Shown here in pieces: positions 35,159 to 47,304 of a stretch of DNA of 64,000 nucleotides. This DNA comes from Phoronis australis (taxonomy: Eukaryota > Phoronida > Phoronidae). The notes under the pieces are model-generated. The model saw only the letters and a program-made list of their open reading frames with translations. It was not told the origin of the DNA and searched no databases. The translations under genes were made by a program, and so were the position numbers. Location of the stretch: the NCBI GenBank assembly GCA_002633005.1, contig NMRA01000022.1:381732-445731 (forward strand), read 5' to 3'. How positions within the stretch are numbered: position 1 is the first letter of the stretch; every line of letters starts with the position of its first letter.

Positions 35159-38100
35159 TTGGGTTGATCTTGACAAGGGCCAATTACCAAACGATGTTGG
35201 TTTTAAATATGTTTCATACTGTTTTCATCATTTTATCTTTAATATTCCAGTCTAATTTAATTGTTTTGCTTCCTGCTGGGTCGCTATCGTTTAATTTAAT
35301 GTTTAAACTTTAAGTGCCATAACAGCAGATTTTTCTGTCAGTGAAAATAAGAATTCAGCTCTCGCCCACAGACCCACCTTATCTATTGCTTGGAATTTCT
35401 CATCGACTTTGAACCGAGCCATAGTCTTTATGACACGTGTTTCATCACTAGCTGATTACTGAATATCAGTTTTCTGGTTAGGTGCTACTCCTCGAATAAA
35501 GAAGTTCGACACGACTTGGCGATTTTCTGTCGTAATGTTGGTTCATGCATTTTGAAAAGTTGCCACTTTGCACAGACAGAAATGTTTACTACAGTTCAGG
35601 ACCAGGTAATTACACTTAATTGGGTCTTGCTGGCACTGGACAATGTGGTCATCACCACTGCGTCCGACTCTGGAATTGCGCTCTCCTTCATTCAGGTGAA
35701 GGCCGCTCCAAAAAAGGTTGAACGAGCAGCAGCAAAAATTCCCACATATCTTTAGAAATGCGTGTTTTCCTTGAAAGCAAATTACTCATGGCATGTCAGC
35801 GCATACACAGAAGGAGCCAACACTAATGAATGCACTTTTAATTACGTGCTTACAAGTAGAAGTTTTCACTGACACTTTTTTGCATCTTCAACCTCAGTTT
35901 TTACTATGATTTTCTGATAATGTTGCCAATCTTGCGTTTAAGAGCCTCATATTATTACCCAGGCCTCTGTGTTACATTGCAACAGAGTGACTTCAGTCCT
36001 TCATATCACTTCTGCCCTAGTGTTGGATGCAGGTAGAATGAATGCTCAGGTTATCATTAGAAACTCTGTCCCTTCCATGGCACCAGTAGAGTTGTAGAAG
36101 AACCACTGTTGTCAAGAAGCCCACTTATGTTTATCTAAGGTCCTTATGTGAGCAGCAGTCCAAATACAGCATTAGACATGACTTCACAGAAACAAAACAC
36201 CAGCTAAAACAAAATTGATATGCCTCAAGTGACACTGGTGATTTTTCAAACTGTTAGGCTTCTGAAATTGGATTTCTCATGGGATCATTTTTACCAGAAT
36301 AAGTATGATAAAAAATTTCCAAACTTGATGAGTTTGGTTCTCTGTTACCTGTTGATGAAAGTTATAGTAACTCTTTGAACCTTGGTAGATTATTGGTCAA
36401 CGATTCATGATGTAACACAGAAGACCGTGGGAACACATAACAATGGACTAGACTTTTTTCCTGATTTGGAAACCACTATCACTTGGAGGTTTTGAGCTGG
36501 TAAGTGATAGCAAGTTGCTGAAGGGCATCGGGACACAACTTGTGATACAATACAAGCTGTGAAACCCACCCTATCTCATGGAAACAGTGGAGTGCATAAC
36601 AATTCCAAAAGCAACATTTAGCAAACTTTGGCAAGTGTAGACTAGACAGGTCCTGGGAACTGACAGTTCTCCACCAGACAGACTTGTGTTATAAGGTCAG
36701 ACAAACAAAATATGTCAAACTGTTTTCACACTTAAACAAGATTCCAGAACTTCAGACACATTGACCATGCAGGAGCTCTTAAGACAAGGGAGCACTGAAG
36801 CACAAAAATACAATACACTATCTCTTAAAAGTACCCTGCCTTTGTCAATTTCAAAAAGAAAGGAGAAAACCTGTTGTACCCTAAGGTTAATATGTCCTAA
36901 GGACTGACCAGGCAGCTCATTCAGAGGAGTTAAAATAGGACAATTGTTATGAAATGGTCGATCGTATTCATAAAAACCTTTCACATAACATGCTTTATGC
37001 ACAGTTTGCTAAAGCACTGTCAGGAATATTTTTTAAAATGTTTCATTTTTGTATGACAGGCTATCAAAAATAGAACTCTTGTGGTTTATACGAAAAAAAT
37101 AAAAAGTTGCATTTATTCAATCGAGAACACTTGGTTAAATGTTGATAAGGTCCTACAAAACCTTACTGAACTAATGCAAGCATTAGTTCATTCAACTGTT
37201 ATCACCTTGGCAACAGGCCTTCATCTAGAATGTGTCAAGAGGTCCAAATGGATACCCCAATTCAAATATATTTAGGGACCCTAGTTAGGATGACCTGTTC
37301 AGCATTTGTACATCGAAGTAAAGTAAGCATTCTTGTCTCTTTTAACTTGTTGGCAGCAGATTTGACTAAAAAATCCGGAATAAAAAATTGGTTGGAAATG
37401 ATGTAAAATACAAAAAGCTTTATTGCAGATTCATGTCTCCATAGTAACGTACAATATTATAACAGCAATTTGACTTGGGGTCACGGAAAACGTAGTCACA
37501 TGCTATTTGTCATGGACGCCCTATTTCTGAAATTCTGGATGAACCCTTGCTTGGCGTGACTCATTGAGACAAGCTCAACTCGTAGAGCTCTACCGGTCTC
37601 TACTGACCCTAAATAATCAATGCGCTACCTTTCTGAAACGTATTTTGATGCCCATGCAAGTCCTGCATGTACGGTAATTTATCACAGAATCAATCCTTAT
37701 AGGTATTACATCATGTCCAGGCTTGGAACTAGGATAAATGAATTTCAGTATTCTCAAATGTTAGATATGTGGTACAAATTAAAACAATCCCTTCAAGTAA
37801 AGACTTTAAAATGGAACAAATTATAAAGTTTTGCTATGAGAGCAGTAGTATAGAACGACCTCAAAATTACTCATGTATTCATTTATGAGATGAAAACGAG
37901 GTTAAGTAGCAGACAAATCTGATCACTACGACTTGGTTCTCAACATTAAACTTGACGAATATTGTTGTGTTCTGCTCGACAACAGCAACACCAACCTGAT
38001 CTTCACCAAAAACAGAAAAAATTGATCATACGACACAAAGGAGGACTCTGGCCTAGGGAGGCCTACTCTAGCTCACTCAACCACTGAGTCACAGACGATG

Positions 38101-41100
38101 AATTACTGAAGTCATGATGACTCCTTTATCAGCTTTAGCTTATTGCATTTAATCTTGCCCTTCTTGAACATTTTCATTCTTTAAAAAGATTTTGTAGTAC
38201 GGTATGTAATGCAACTAGCAGTTTCTCATAAAAGCCGGAAGTTTACTAATTTCACTTATGTTCCACAGACCTGGCTTCAATTTTAGACCACCCTTATCTA
38301 GACCTAATGTTTATTACAGAGCTCAAATGCGATGACACAGTACACCGTGTTTGTTAATTTCAGCGAACTTTCAATATCGTCCGGCTTCTATAGGAAAAAT
38401 GGCTTATACTAGCAGTTTTACGTTTCCTCAAGTATCCCACTTTTCAATTTCACCTGGGTAAAATTGCTTTAAACAACACCAAAAGACCAGATATGACACC
38501 TATAGTTTTAATGCCTATTTCGGTGGGCCACAGGAACAGGAACCCGCAACAATGCGACGGAGTGCGTCACCACCTGAGCTCTATGAAATTTAATCTGAAA
38601 ACTACTCAACGCGTCTTGCACAAATCACTGATACAAGCAGAATGAGTTGCAACCAAGTTAAACACCCAACTGAATAGCCATGACTTACAAATCTATTAAT
38701 AACTGATTGGTCGAATCATCAAAAAGACAGCAACTGTCATATGCACAAGAAAAGAACAAAATCATTACAAAACGAAACACAAATCTGAATCACTACCAGC
38801 CCTCATGGTACAGTAGGAAGATCTCTAATCAGTCACACCATGCCTAAAAAAGATCGAATCCTGCAAAGTATAAGAACACTTTTAAGACTTTTCTGCAAAT
38901 ATATTAACTTTTGTTGCCAACTCTTCAACTCCTGACATTGTCGCAAATTAAAGGACCAGTTTTCATTACTTTGGAATGCTATATCAATTGGACAGCAAAA
39001 TTGACTGGTGCCAACAAATATGTAGGATAAAGGGCATGTCCCTGAAAGATGTCACTCAGTACACAGCAAATTTATCAGAACACCACCAACACTTAGTGTC
39101 CAATAGCCAATCCAGAAACACCATTATCTATTTTCAGCGCACACAATCCTCTGCCATCAGCACAGTCAATAGATAGTTTCCAATTTCATGAAGTGAAGAT
39201 CTTTCAATTCCGTGTTGTTAGAAAGAGAAGAGACCAGAAAGACTGAGGTGATGGCAAAAGTTAGAGAAATTACATTTTTCTTTAAAATCCACAATGCAGT
39301 ATTTTAACACATTAATCACAGATTTGCAGAAGTGACAGCGTGAACCCCAAAAAATCCAGTTGAAATCTATTCCTCAAGATTGATAACAACCTGGTGTATC
39401 ATTCAGCTTAACAACCATAGGATGAATGTAAAGTACTCATTTGTAGGGCTGGCATTCTGATCCGTCTCCGTAATGCTACAACCGTAGAAACTCCATTTCT
39501 GACAAATGGACAATAGGCAAAGGCATTAAAAATTGCGTGATTGGACATCACAAAAGTACAAAAACGCGTCTTTTTGATAAAACTAGTAAATACCCAGCGT
39601 ATTTGAGAAACATATTGGTACGATCATTTATTTACCATTTTAAAACCTATAAAAGGGGCAGTGAAAACCAACACCTGTTGAATAAAAAACAAACTTGATT
39701 TCCAAAATAACATAAAACTGGTGCCCAATGTATTTTACAAGGCAACAACATCGTTTTTGGCTATCCGGGCCATATTTCACAAATGTTTTGAAGATTATTG
39801 CCACACCAAAAGAAACTCACAAGATAAAGATTTAAAGACAACCAAGTTTTCCTTCCTTTCTCCAACATCCTCGTCAATCAAAAGATGTTGTTAGAACTAG
39901 AATATTTGTAAATAGTCCTGCTAGCAAATATTTGGATTATAATTTACTATTAATGGTTCAAAAATGTGGTGAAGTTCAACGTTACTCAACTTTGGCAACC
40001 ATTTTATTGGTACAGCAATGTTATTTAAAAAAATGGCATAACATTAGAAGAGCATTAATTAATTGTGAACACTTTAATGCGTTACATTTGGTACATGAAA
40101 TTTTAAACCAAAAACAAGAGCAAGTGGTATAATCTTCAAGTGTATTTGTGAACTTTGGGATAATATGTCTGAGTGACAACAGTTTCCAGTCACAGGGTGG
40201 CACACGGTTAAAGTTTCAGCCCCTGGGTCATAGGTTGCAACATTCATGTACTCTGAAGTTACTGAACATGTGTTTCACAGGTTTCATGACTGTTTTCGCA
40301 TTACAGCCACATGCATACAAACACAAGCTGGGGTGGAATTGGTGGTAGGGCGGGGGTATTTGCCCTTCCGTAGAAAAATTACCCGTCAGAAGGCACAGGC
40401 ACCTCACCCCAAAGCCGAGCAAGGGCCTGTAAGCAGAGTGTACACACAATAGTCATTTTCCTCTATATAGCAGCAACATACTGAAACAGGGCTAGATACG
40501 GCAAACCTGCAGGTCACTAATGCGACTTCGGATTTTATTTGCCAACCTGGTAAGAATCCCAGGTTACCATGGAGCTCTCAAGCCATTCACGAACACACTC
40601 AAAAAGTCCTAACAGCAAGTAAATTGGAATTTTTTAGTAAAAATCAAAAGGCCCAGATCGTGCTCACGTGCCTCGGTAGGTTAGTCCATGCGCAGAATGT
40701 CAATGGACTCAAGATTCACCCAGCATGCGGGACACCACTCCTAATTTTTCACTGGAACTCTAAAGGCCTTCTGTCGAGGAATTTCTTAAGTTCGCTGGTT
40801 TTTCATTTCAGGTATCTCGTTTTACAGCTATAGCCAACAAGGTTTGGCGACTTCAGTTCTCGTTCGGCGACCTGGGAATTTTGCCAACTCGCATTTGGTG
40901 AGCTGACATGTAAAGCATCGAGCCTCAGGAAATATGCTTTGTCACTAGATGGCAGTAAAGTGCTTGGTGGAGAAAGTTCAGTCCTACCAACAGTTCATTC
41001 CCATGATCTGAATGGATAGGCACAGACAAAATTTTTTCCATGCTTTATATAATAAGGACATAAAACTATACTGCGATAACAACTCGCTTTTATTGTATCC

Positions 41101-42013
41101 TCAGTACACTCATATCAGACAAGTTGCTGACCTCACAACAGACTAATCTGAAGACAATGCCTGGTTGTAGCGACTGTTGCTTTATCCACTTGTTTATGAT
41201 GTCATGAGGTCCAAATTTATTAATTTGTCTAGCTATAGAATGAATTTCTGGTGAGCTATAGCGTTGGTCTGAGGAGGTTTATTCTATCACATTTGCGACT
41301 TCTCAAATCGTAATTTAACAATGTTTAACCTTGCTCCTCGTCCTTTAAGGCAGTGGGATTTCATAGCTTTTTTTCATAAGTTCATTGTGGTCATCACGCC
41401 TTCAAATTATCACCTGATGTGTTACGGGGATATTGAAATTATTCACATAAAAAGTCCAATGTAGCAAATAGCATGTGACTTTGTGCTAAATTTTGTCTTT
41501 GTCAACTCTTCCAAACAAGCTCACCAGAATTAGGAATTGTGTTAAGAGTATATCACATTAATGCTCTCACATTCAAAATGTTATAAGTTGAATGCTTCCT
41601 AAATTCTGAAGTGAGAATGTTCATTTCTGGGTCACATTGCCTTCAATCACTGAAATGTCATACCACTGTAAAGCATAAAAAATAAAAAAGAAAAGTGTAA
41701 AATCACAAGTACTATAAAATCACACAATTTTCGGACAAAAATAATTGCCAAAAGTGATCTCTTAATCATTTTCAAAGGCTTAAACATTATTGTGCATTCC
41801 CACAATTTCCCAACACGTTGTCTGGTTGCACCTACCATAAAGAACTTAAGTATGGTAAACATTTACTTTGTCTCAATTTTTCGTTTCAAAAATGAAGATG
41901 AAAAATTATTTATCACTAGTCATATAGAGTCCTAAATGGTGCGACTTTACCATACACACAAAACACAACACAAAGATCTCATTGTTTAGTCACTGACAAG
42001 AGGGTATGATTAC
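35159..42013. other. No supportable gene; possible long intron/3' region of the minus-strand gene at 42014
   Basis: Nearly 7 kb of AT-rich sequence. Short frames exist (for example 35516-35755 plus and 39932-40132 plus), but I recognise no domain. If the minus-strand exon at 42014-42291 continues, its next exons or 3' UTR should lie here. One weak candidate acceptor is near 41845 on the minus strand. Confidence 0.4.
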
Positions 42014-42291
42014 CTGCCATGCTCCTACGACGGGTCGATTCTCGCAGATCGTATGTGGGTGAATTCCTTGGTGGCTCAGCAGGACTAAGATTTGGGCTAA
42101 GATTTAATAACGGAGGGCTGTGCGTGCTGAAGAAGTGTCCATGGTGTTCAGGACTGCCAGTAGGCGGTAATTGAACTGCCACTGTCTCGTGGCAGTTGGG
42201 AGATATCCTGTTTCCATGGTAACTTGACTGTGGCTTTGGAAGGATGTGTATATGCGCTTCGTGAGAAGCAACAGGCATCATGAACAATTCA
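42014..42291 (-). CDS. Internal exon of an unrecognised Pro/Ser-rich protein
   Basis: The acceptor ACTTTGCAG precedes 42291 and a GTAATC donor follows 42014. The exon opens in phase 2 (one base completes the split codon) and carries 92 open codons. The peptide is rich in Pro, Ser and His: FMMPVASHEAHIHILPKPQS, LPPTGSPEHHGHF, NLSPNLSPAEPPRNSPTYD and RESTRRRSMA, a basic Ser-containing stretch near the end. Such composition suggests a disordered regulatory or nuclear region, perhaps with SP/TP phosphosites, but I do not recognise the family. It lies head to head with the PNRC-type gene, with a possible first exon near 43372. Confidence 0.5.
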
Positions 42292-42844
42292 CTGCAAAGT
42301 AATTTAGAAATACATTTATGTTCATAAACTACTTTGAATAAAAACAAAAATAAAAACTGAACTCTAGTCTTGATAATAAGAGACTTTTCAATGACACGGT
42401 GCTTTCGCATTGCAAACAGCAACTTGGAATCTGGTAGTATTCCTACATCTCAGCTATCAAAATTATCTACATGTACATATACGTTCAAAAATTTAGCATT
42501 ATGACCTAGTAAATGGTGTGTGCATCACCGCAGTTTAAGGTGTGTCTATTCGATGAAGGTATACACTAAGCACTAGTACTGTACATTGACTACCAATTCT
42601 GTATATTTTCAAAGCAGCCTTAATTAGGAATTTCTATGAAAACATCTGAGTTGCAAATCAGTCGTTCACTATAGTATGACCCATTCTGAAGCCTACACAG
42701 GTGCCCCCTATGTGCTGCTGCATCTCGGTAGGATAGGAAGACCATTGACCTCCCCATAACCTTCTGTATGTTTCCATTTGACCTCGAACACATTAGCTGC
42801 AATGATGTTCAGTTTTCAATTTTATTGACCGAAAGAAAGCCTAT

Positions 42845-42890
42845 TTGAAAAAAGTTTGATAGCGGGAGTTTGAGCTGGAAAGATTTAAAA
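42845..42890. repeat. Fragment of the hairpin repeat also seen at 63.4-63.8 kb
   Basis: AAAAAAGTTTGATAGCGGGA followed by GTTTGAGCTGGAAAG matches the right arm at about 63645-63685, showing that the latter is a dispersed repeat. Confidence 0.5.
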
Positions 42891-43320
42891 AATAAACTAC
42901 ATCCAATTGTGTCCACCTACACTCGAAAAGAACTAAAGTATGTGACATATAGTAACGTATCTTTGTTTTTGATAGTAGCCAGAGTTAAGCGTAATTTGCA
43001 GAATACTTTCCAGCATACAGGCTTGACTAGGACAGATCTACCACGTTTTGGTGGTCCATTATTTTGACAACTAATTTCATCCACTGGACAACAGGCATTA
43101 CTCAGTGTTACCAACACAAATATGTTGGCTGTGCTCCACACCCAGAGAAATTCTGAATCAAAAGCTGTCGTACCAACAGCAAACGAAGGCTACATAAAAT
43201 GTCACACAAAAGAACAACACAGGTCCAAGGCACAGGACTATAACATGGACGTAGCACATAGGAAAACGACTTAAAATAATCTGCTTCTCGGCATCAATGT
43301 AAACCATAATCCACCATTCA

Positions 43321-43372
43321 CTGGAAGTCTTCCCCCGCCTGGTGGTGGTGATGGTAGGCCTATTCCGTTCAT
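43321..43372 (-). CDS. Possible first coding exon of the Pro-rich minus-strand gene
   Basis: An ATG at 43372 on the minus strand starts MNGIGLPSPPPGGGRLP, followed by several possible GT donors (after CTTCCA, or after AATG). The proline/glycine-rich start suits the exon at 42014-42291, and it lies on the far side of a candidate shared promoter with the PNRC-type gene. Exon end and linkage are not established. Confidence 0.25.
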
Positions 43373-43699
43373 CGTCGACACACGGCAAGGGGTAAATTCT
43401 CTTCAAACCAGTAAATCATTTCAAAGTAACATTCGTTTTCTTACCGAAATCAAATACAGCCAGTCAAACTTTTGAAGTAAAGGGACTACGAATACCAAGA
43501 AATATCCAACAAAAGTCTAAAAATCGTCGGTAAAGATCATCCGTCGTTAACCCGCAGACGACTTATTTTCATGTGTTCTGAACGAAGCCCCGCCTACAGA
43601 TAATACGTCACTTCCTATGATCAGATTGTTTTCCGTAAACAACCGAACCTTTACGAACCATTACGATGAAATCACCTGCCAAAAATAAATGACGATGTA

Positions 43700-43780
43700 G
43701 CGCGTGATTCATTCTATATATAGAATGAAGTCGATTGGTTGTTACGCCCATGTGACTAAACTTAGGGATGCTATTGGATG
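43700..43780. promoter_or_regulatory. Candidate core/bidirectional promoter of the PNRC-type gene
   Basis: ATTCTATATATAGAAT, a perfect 16-base palindrome containing a TATA-like core, is at about 43712-43727. It is followed by inverted CCAAT boxes (GATTGGTTG and CTATTGGATG). It lies between the possible minus-strand start at 43372 and the plus-strand start at 44262. Confidence 0.35.
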
Positions 43781-44210
43781 CGGCATTGCTGTTGTTAATT
43801 TCGATGAAGAAGGAGAGGCGGAAAAGACGTAAATTCAGGAGGAGAGGCTTTTACGCCGAAATCGGCCACAGCTGAGAAAGATCAGAAAGCTGGTTCAGGC
43901 AAAAGTCATCTAAAAGATCGGAGGCTTAGCGTTTCGTAGATTTAAGAGTATTGTTGTGTTATTTTAGAGATATCTTTGTATGTAAAGTTCTTTGTGCCAA
44001 AGTTGGCTTCAAAATTTTTAGTCGCCATCTTGAGATTGTTTGTTTTGAAAATCGCACTTGTTCTAAAATTTTTTGTTAAGGTCATCACCGGCGCAGGTGT
44101 GATCATTACTTAAGATTTTAGGGTGTTGAAATAGATTGAAAGGTGCTAGAGTTCGAAGGGTCTTGATCCCTTATTTCGTTGGATATTTGATAACAAAGCG
44201 AAAGCTTTCC

Positions 44211-44218
44211 TGACGTCA
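44211..44218. promoter_or_regulatory. Perfect CRE palindrome
   Basis: TGACGTCA, the consensus site for CREB/ATF factors, 44 bases before the PNRC ATG and followed by a half-site (GTGACG). It may lie in the leader or near an alternative start site. Confidence 0.35.
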
Positions 44219-44261
44219 CCAAGTGACGTATCAGTTAGTGAAGTGTCACGAAATTTCTGTG

Positions 44262-44612
44262 ATGTGTAAACCGTGCAATTCACCGACTATGTATTCAGCA
44301 ACCGAGAACACAAAGTTCCGACGTGGTAGTGCCCACGATACAACCAAGAAGGCCAAACATAACAATGGTTTGCCAAAGAAGGATGTGAGAAGATCCAAAT
44401 CTTCAAGTCCGAAGTCCATGGTTCAAGGTCCAAGTCCTGCCAAAACACCGTCGCCGACGAACATAGCCTATGCTGGTGCAAAGTTTCACGACCCCCCTGC
44501 ACCCCAAGTACTTCCAAGACCACCGGTGCACTGGGTCATATGCAGTGAAGCATTTCTTAAGCACTCCGACATGACGTCGCAATTAAAACAGTTGCTTAAA
44601 GTTGAGGCATAG
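44262..44612 (+). CDS. PNRC2: PNRC-family proline-rich nuclear receptor coactivator / decapping adaptor
   Basis: 116 residues from the ATG at 44262 to the TAG, close to the usual size of PNRC2 (about 140). The start is the first ATG in frame after a 5' leader; the frame stays open upstream only through non-ATG codons. The C-terminal third is diagnostic: YAGAKFHDPP, then VLPRPPVHW, then SQLKQLLKVEA. In the family, the Pro-rich motif binds Dcp1a (and SH3-like partners), and the LxxLL-like NR box (here LKQLL) contacts nuclear receptors and Upf1, linking nonsense-mediated decay to decapping. The N-terminal half is basic and Ser-rich (KKDVRRSKSSSPKS) and probably disordered. The coding sequence has no intron. 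Assignment to PNRC2 rather than PNRC1 reflects length; an invertebrate is likely to have one ancestral copy. Confidence 0.9.
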   Translation: MCKPCNSPTMYSATENTKFRRGSAHDTTKKAKHNNGLPKKDVRRSKSSSPKSMVQGPSPAKTPSPTNIAYAGAKFHDPPAPQVLPRPPVHWVICSEAFLKHSDMTSQLKQLLKVEA

Positions 44613-46000
44613 AGACTATATGGAGTTAGTTATTGTTTTTTAAAACAGTATTATGTGCATTCCATGTCAGATTCTGACAAGCAAGGCATTTTTACAGTGT
44701 TATTGTTGATTGTGCAAAGTTTAAAGCTTTTATTTACCTGTAAAGATGCCTTGTGAAGGAACCACTGATTTTTTTCTGTATTATAAGCAATTCAATGTAC
44801 ATCTTGTAAATTTGTTAAAATGTACAGTTTGTACAAGATCTGCAATAATGCTTGTAAATTTGCTTTTGTTTTCTCTTTTTTGATTCCTCTTCAATTCTTG
44901 CAGATTTTAGCTTGCTGAATGTTACATGCTTCTCTCTTTACAATTTGTTTGGTACACTCTTTTCTTGTATGAGTTAGGCATCGATACTTTTCATATTTTT
45001 TGAGACTGTTCAATTTTTGCATAGACTCGTTTATCAGGAAATCTGGGTTTTAAAATTGGTTGATTATGAATTACAAATTTCAGTATTGCATGCTGCTATT
45101 TTCTTTCCAAAGTGTTGTTTGGGACTCAATAGAATTTTTGATTCACAAATGTCATCTCCAATCTCATAGTGAACTAGTGGTCTTTACCATCTTCCATATC
45201 TTTGGTTAACGATGATGACATGAGGAACAGCTTTATCTTCTACTGAAGCCCTGTTCACAAAATTGACCACAAATTGAAAGCTGTTTCGGTTTTGTATTGC
45301 CATTTTTGAGGTATGCTAATGGTTTGATTTTGATGTTCGCAACCTTGAAGGTCAGCAGATATGATTCGGAAATTTTCTAGGAAACTTCTACTCAAATTAT
45401 AGTTCAGGAACACCTCTTCAGATTCTCAAGTTATCAACAGTGGCTGGGTAAATTGATGTGATAAAATGTACTTTGATTATGGTTTAGTGTTCTCTGTGTA
45501 TTCCAGCAACATGCAATAGTCCGTTTTTCTTTCCTGCACTTAGCTTTTTTTGTTCTAGTGTGCTGAGATTGGCATTCCATGCAGTTAAACTGCACATTTG
45601 TAAATACTAATTGTTGTTGAGTTCTTCAGGATCGTTTTATATTCTATAGAATATATTTTTGTATGTTTTCTCTGGAGTCAATCGTGGAGCAAGGAGAAAA
45701 ACTTTTACAGGAAAGTTCACACTATGTACTTTTATTTCCAGAGGTTTTATGACGCTACAGTATTTTATGCACACGTTTGATTTTTGTTTGAGATTGAGAA
45801 TTGCTTGTGTTAGCAAAGAGAGAACAAGTGCCATTTGTATTGTAAAAATGTCTGATGAGAAACGCTGGATTTTGTGCATTAGGTATATAATGTTAATTTT
45901 CTTGTTCAAGTTACTAGTATTTTTTTGAAGAAAATGTAACTCAAGATGGCTGAAGGATGTAATATTACTGTCAATATTGTAAGTGGGGAAAAAGGCATTT
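44613..46000 (+). other. Probable long 3' UTR of the PNRC-type gene
   Basis: T-rich, gene-free sequence on the sense strand with TGTAAATA/TGTAAATT motifs (for example near 44866 and 45600) like Pumilio sites. No canonical AATAAA is obvious. UTR status is inference. Confidence 0.35.
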
Positions 46001-46918
46001 ACCTAGACAAGAAGTAATGCTAAGTGAAATGACCAGTTGGAACGACGCACAATTTGGAAGAATCTGAAGTCATCAACAGTCGGAAGAAAGTTTGCCCCAC
46101 CATTACGAAGGAACTCAACTGCAGAACTTGACAACCGAATGCCAATTGGCACCATACTAGACGTATTATGTTGCACTGCTGCTTTTTTCTTTTTTTCTGG
46201 GTCCTTTTTAGGACCCTCCACAACATCCCAAAAGGGCTGTTTCACTTACTGTGTTTTGAACGAGAGTGTGTTTGTGTGTATGATTTATAATTTTGGAGAG
46301 TTTTAGTCTTCATTCAGGATGTGACTTGGGCTTTTGAAAAAAGGAGAGATGACTGCCACTTTGCTAAAAAAAAACTGGCGACCAGGAGAGGGTGGAAAAT
46401 AATGAGCACTATAACTATGGTATCGAGGAACCTTAATCCTGCACCGCTTATCTTCAGCAATGACAGACTTTCAGTTTTTTCCAAGCTTAGAAGTCACGTC
46501 TAAGCAGTGAAAACTAATTTAAGCCCAGCTCTTAGAATCAATCGTATATTTACGCAGGCAAAGTGTCCAGGGGCTTGGGTCTAATCTTTAGGTGAGATCA
46601 TTTTAATTGACATTTTCTATTCTACTCAAACTCAAAATAAGTGTGTTTGTCTAACTATTACCTTGTTTATGAGTGAGTTTCTTGTCCAAGTTTGCACTTG
46701 GTGATCTTTAACAAGCTAGTAAAAGTTTTTGTGAAGTTCAGAGTTGCACTTTTACAGCCGATTTAGCAAAACCAGGTTTAAGGTTAAACCTGGTCCTCCT
46801 AAACATGGTCTAATTTTAGACGTAACTTGGCATTTCACCAACGTGCTTTAAAACTCAGAAAGCCTGGTTTTGTTGGACCAGGGACCGGGCTTAGTATAAC
46901 CAGCCTCCCGTTCAGTAA

Positions 46919-47015
46919 CACTAGGACCTCGCTAAAAAGCAAGACTTCGCGAGATTACGTGATAAATTGCCGTGTATTTTAAATGAGAACATGTGACTTT
47001 GACAAGGTCCTAGCG
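46919..47015. repeat. Short inverted-repeat element, copy 2
   Basis: CACTAGGACCTCGCTAAAAA at the start and AAGGTCCTAGCG at the end form an inverted repeat. The interior matches 14557-14641. Confidence 0.55.
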
Positions 47016-47093
47016 TCTACTGTTGAAGTGCGTCTATGGAACCTTGATCGGGTGACTATAAATGGCACACAATAGTAGAAGCCCAGCATACAT

Positions 47094-47304
47094 TTGCCGA
47101 AAAGGTTTAAATGCTTTTCTCATGAGGAAAAATGTTCCCTCTTGGAAATGATCAAAGAAAAAGCCAATATGATACAGAACAAGAAAACTGGTATTGGTCC
47201 AGACCTAGGACTATCATATTCCTCCCAGGTCCAGACTGACTACACAAGATTCCGCAATCTGAGAAATGTAGCAACAAACATTTGGAAACGCTCAAAAAAT
47301 GAAG
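47094..47304 (+). pseudogene. Myb/SANT-like DNA-binding domain fragment
   Basis: About 70 open codons, with no in-frame ATG (an in-frame TAG lies 16 bases upstream), end at a good donor (GAAG then GTAAGA at 47305). KCFSHEEKCSLLEMIKEKAN followed by NKKTG and RNLRNVATNIWKRSKNEGKK resembles the Myb/SANT-like domain of PIF/Harbinger-associated proteins: an aromatic/EE start, LLEMI, and basic WKRSK at the end. The normal central Trp helix is not evident, so it is probably decayed. Confidence 0.4.

Noticed and set aside
34486-35190. Long open frames across the first N gap
   Set aside because: They consist almost wholly of unknown bases.
35516-35755. 79-codon plus-strand frame as a gene
   Set aside because: Donor- and acceptor-like sites occur inside it, it has no family resemblance, and the minus strand looks equally plausible.
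42620-42802. Minus-strand 60-codon frame after a GCAG acceptor as an exon of the Pro-rich gene
   Set aside because: Two frames are equally possible, no convincing donor fits the phase needed by 42291, and the longer frame ends in a stop.
46003-46306. Overlapping frames on both strands near 46.0-46.3 kb
   Set aside because: Open on both strands with no recognisable domain; likely part of the 3' region or an old repeat.
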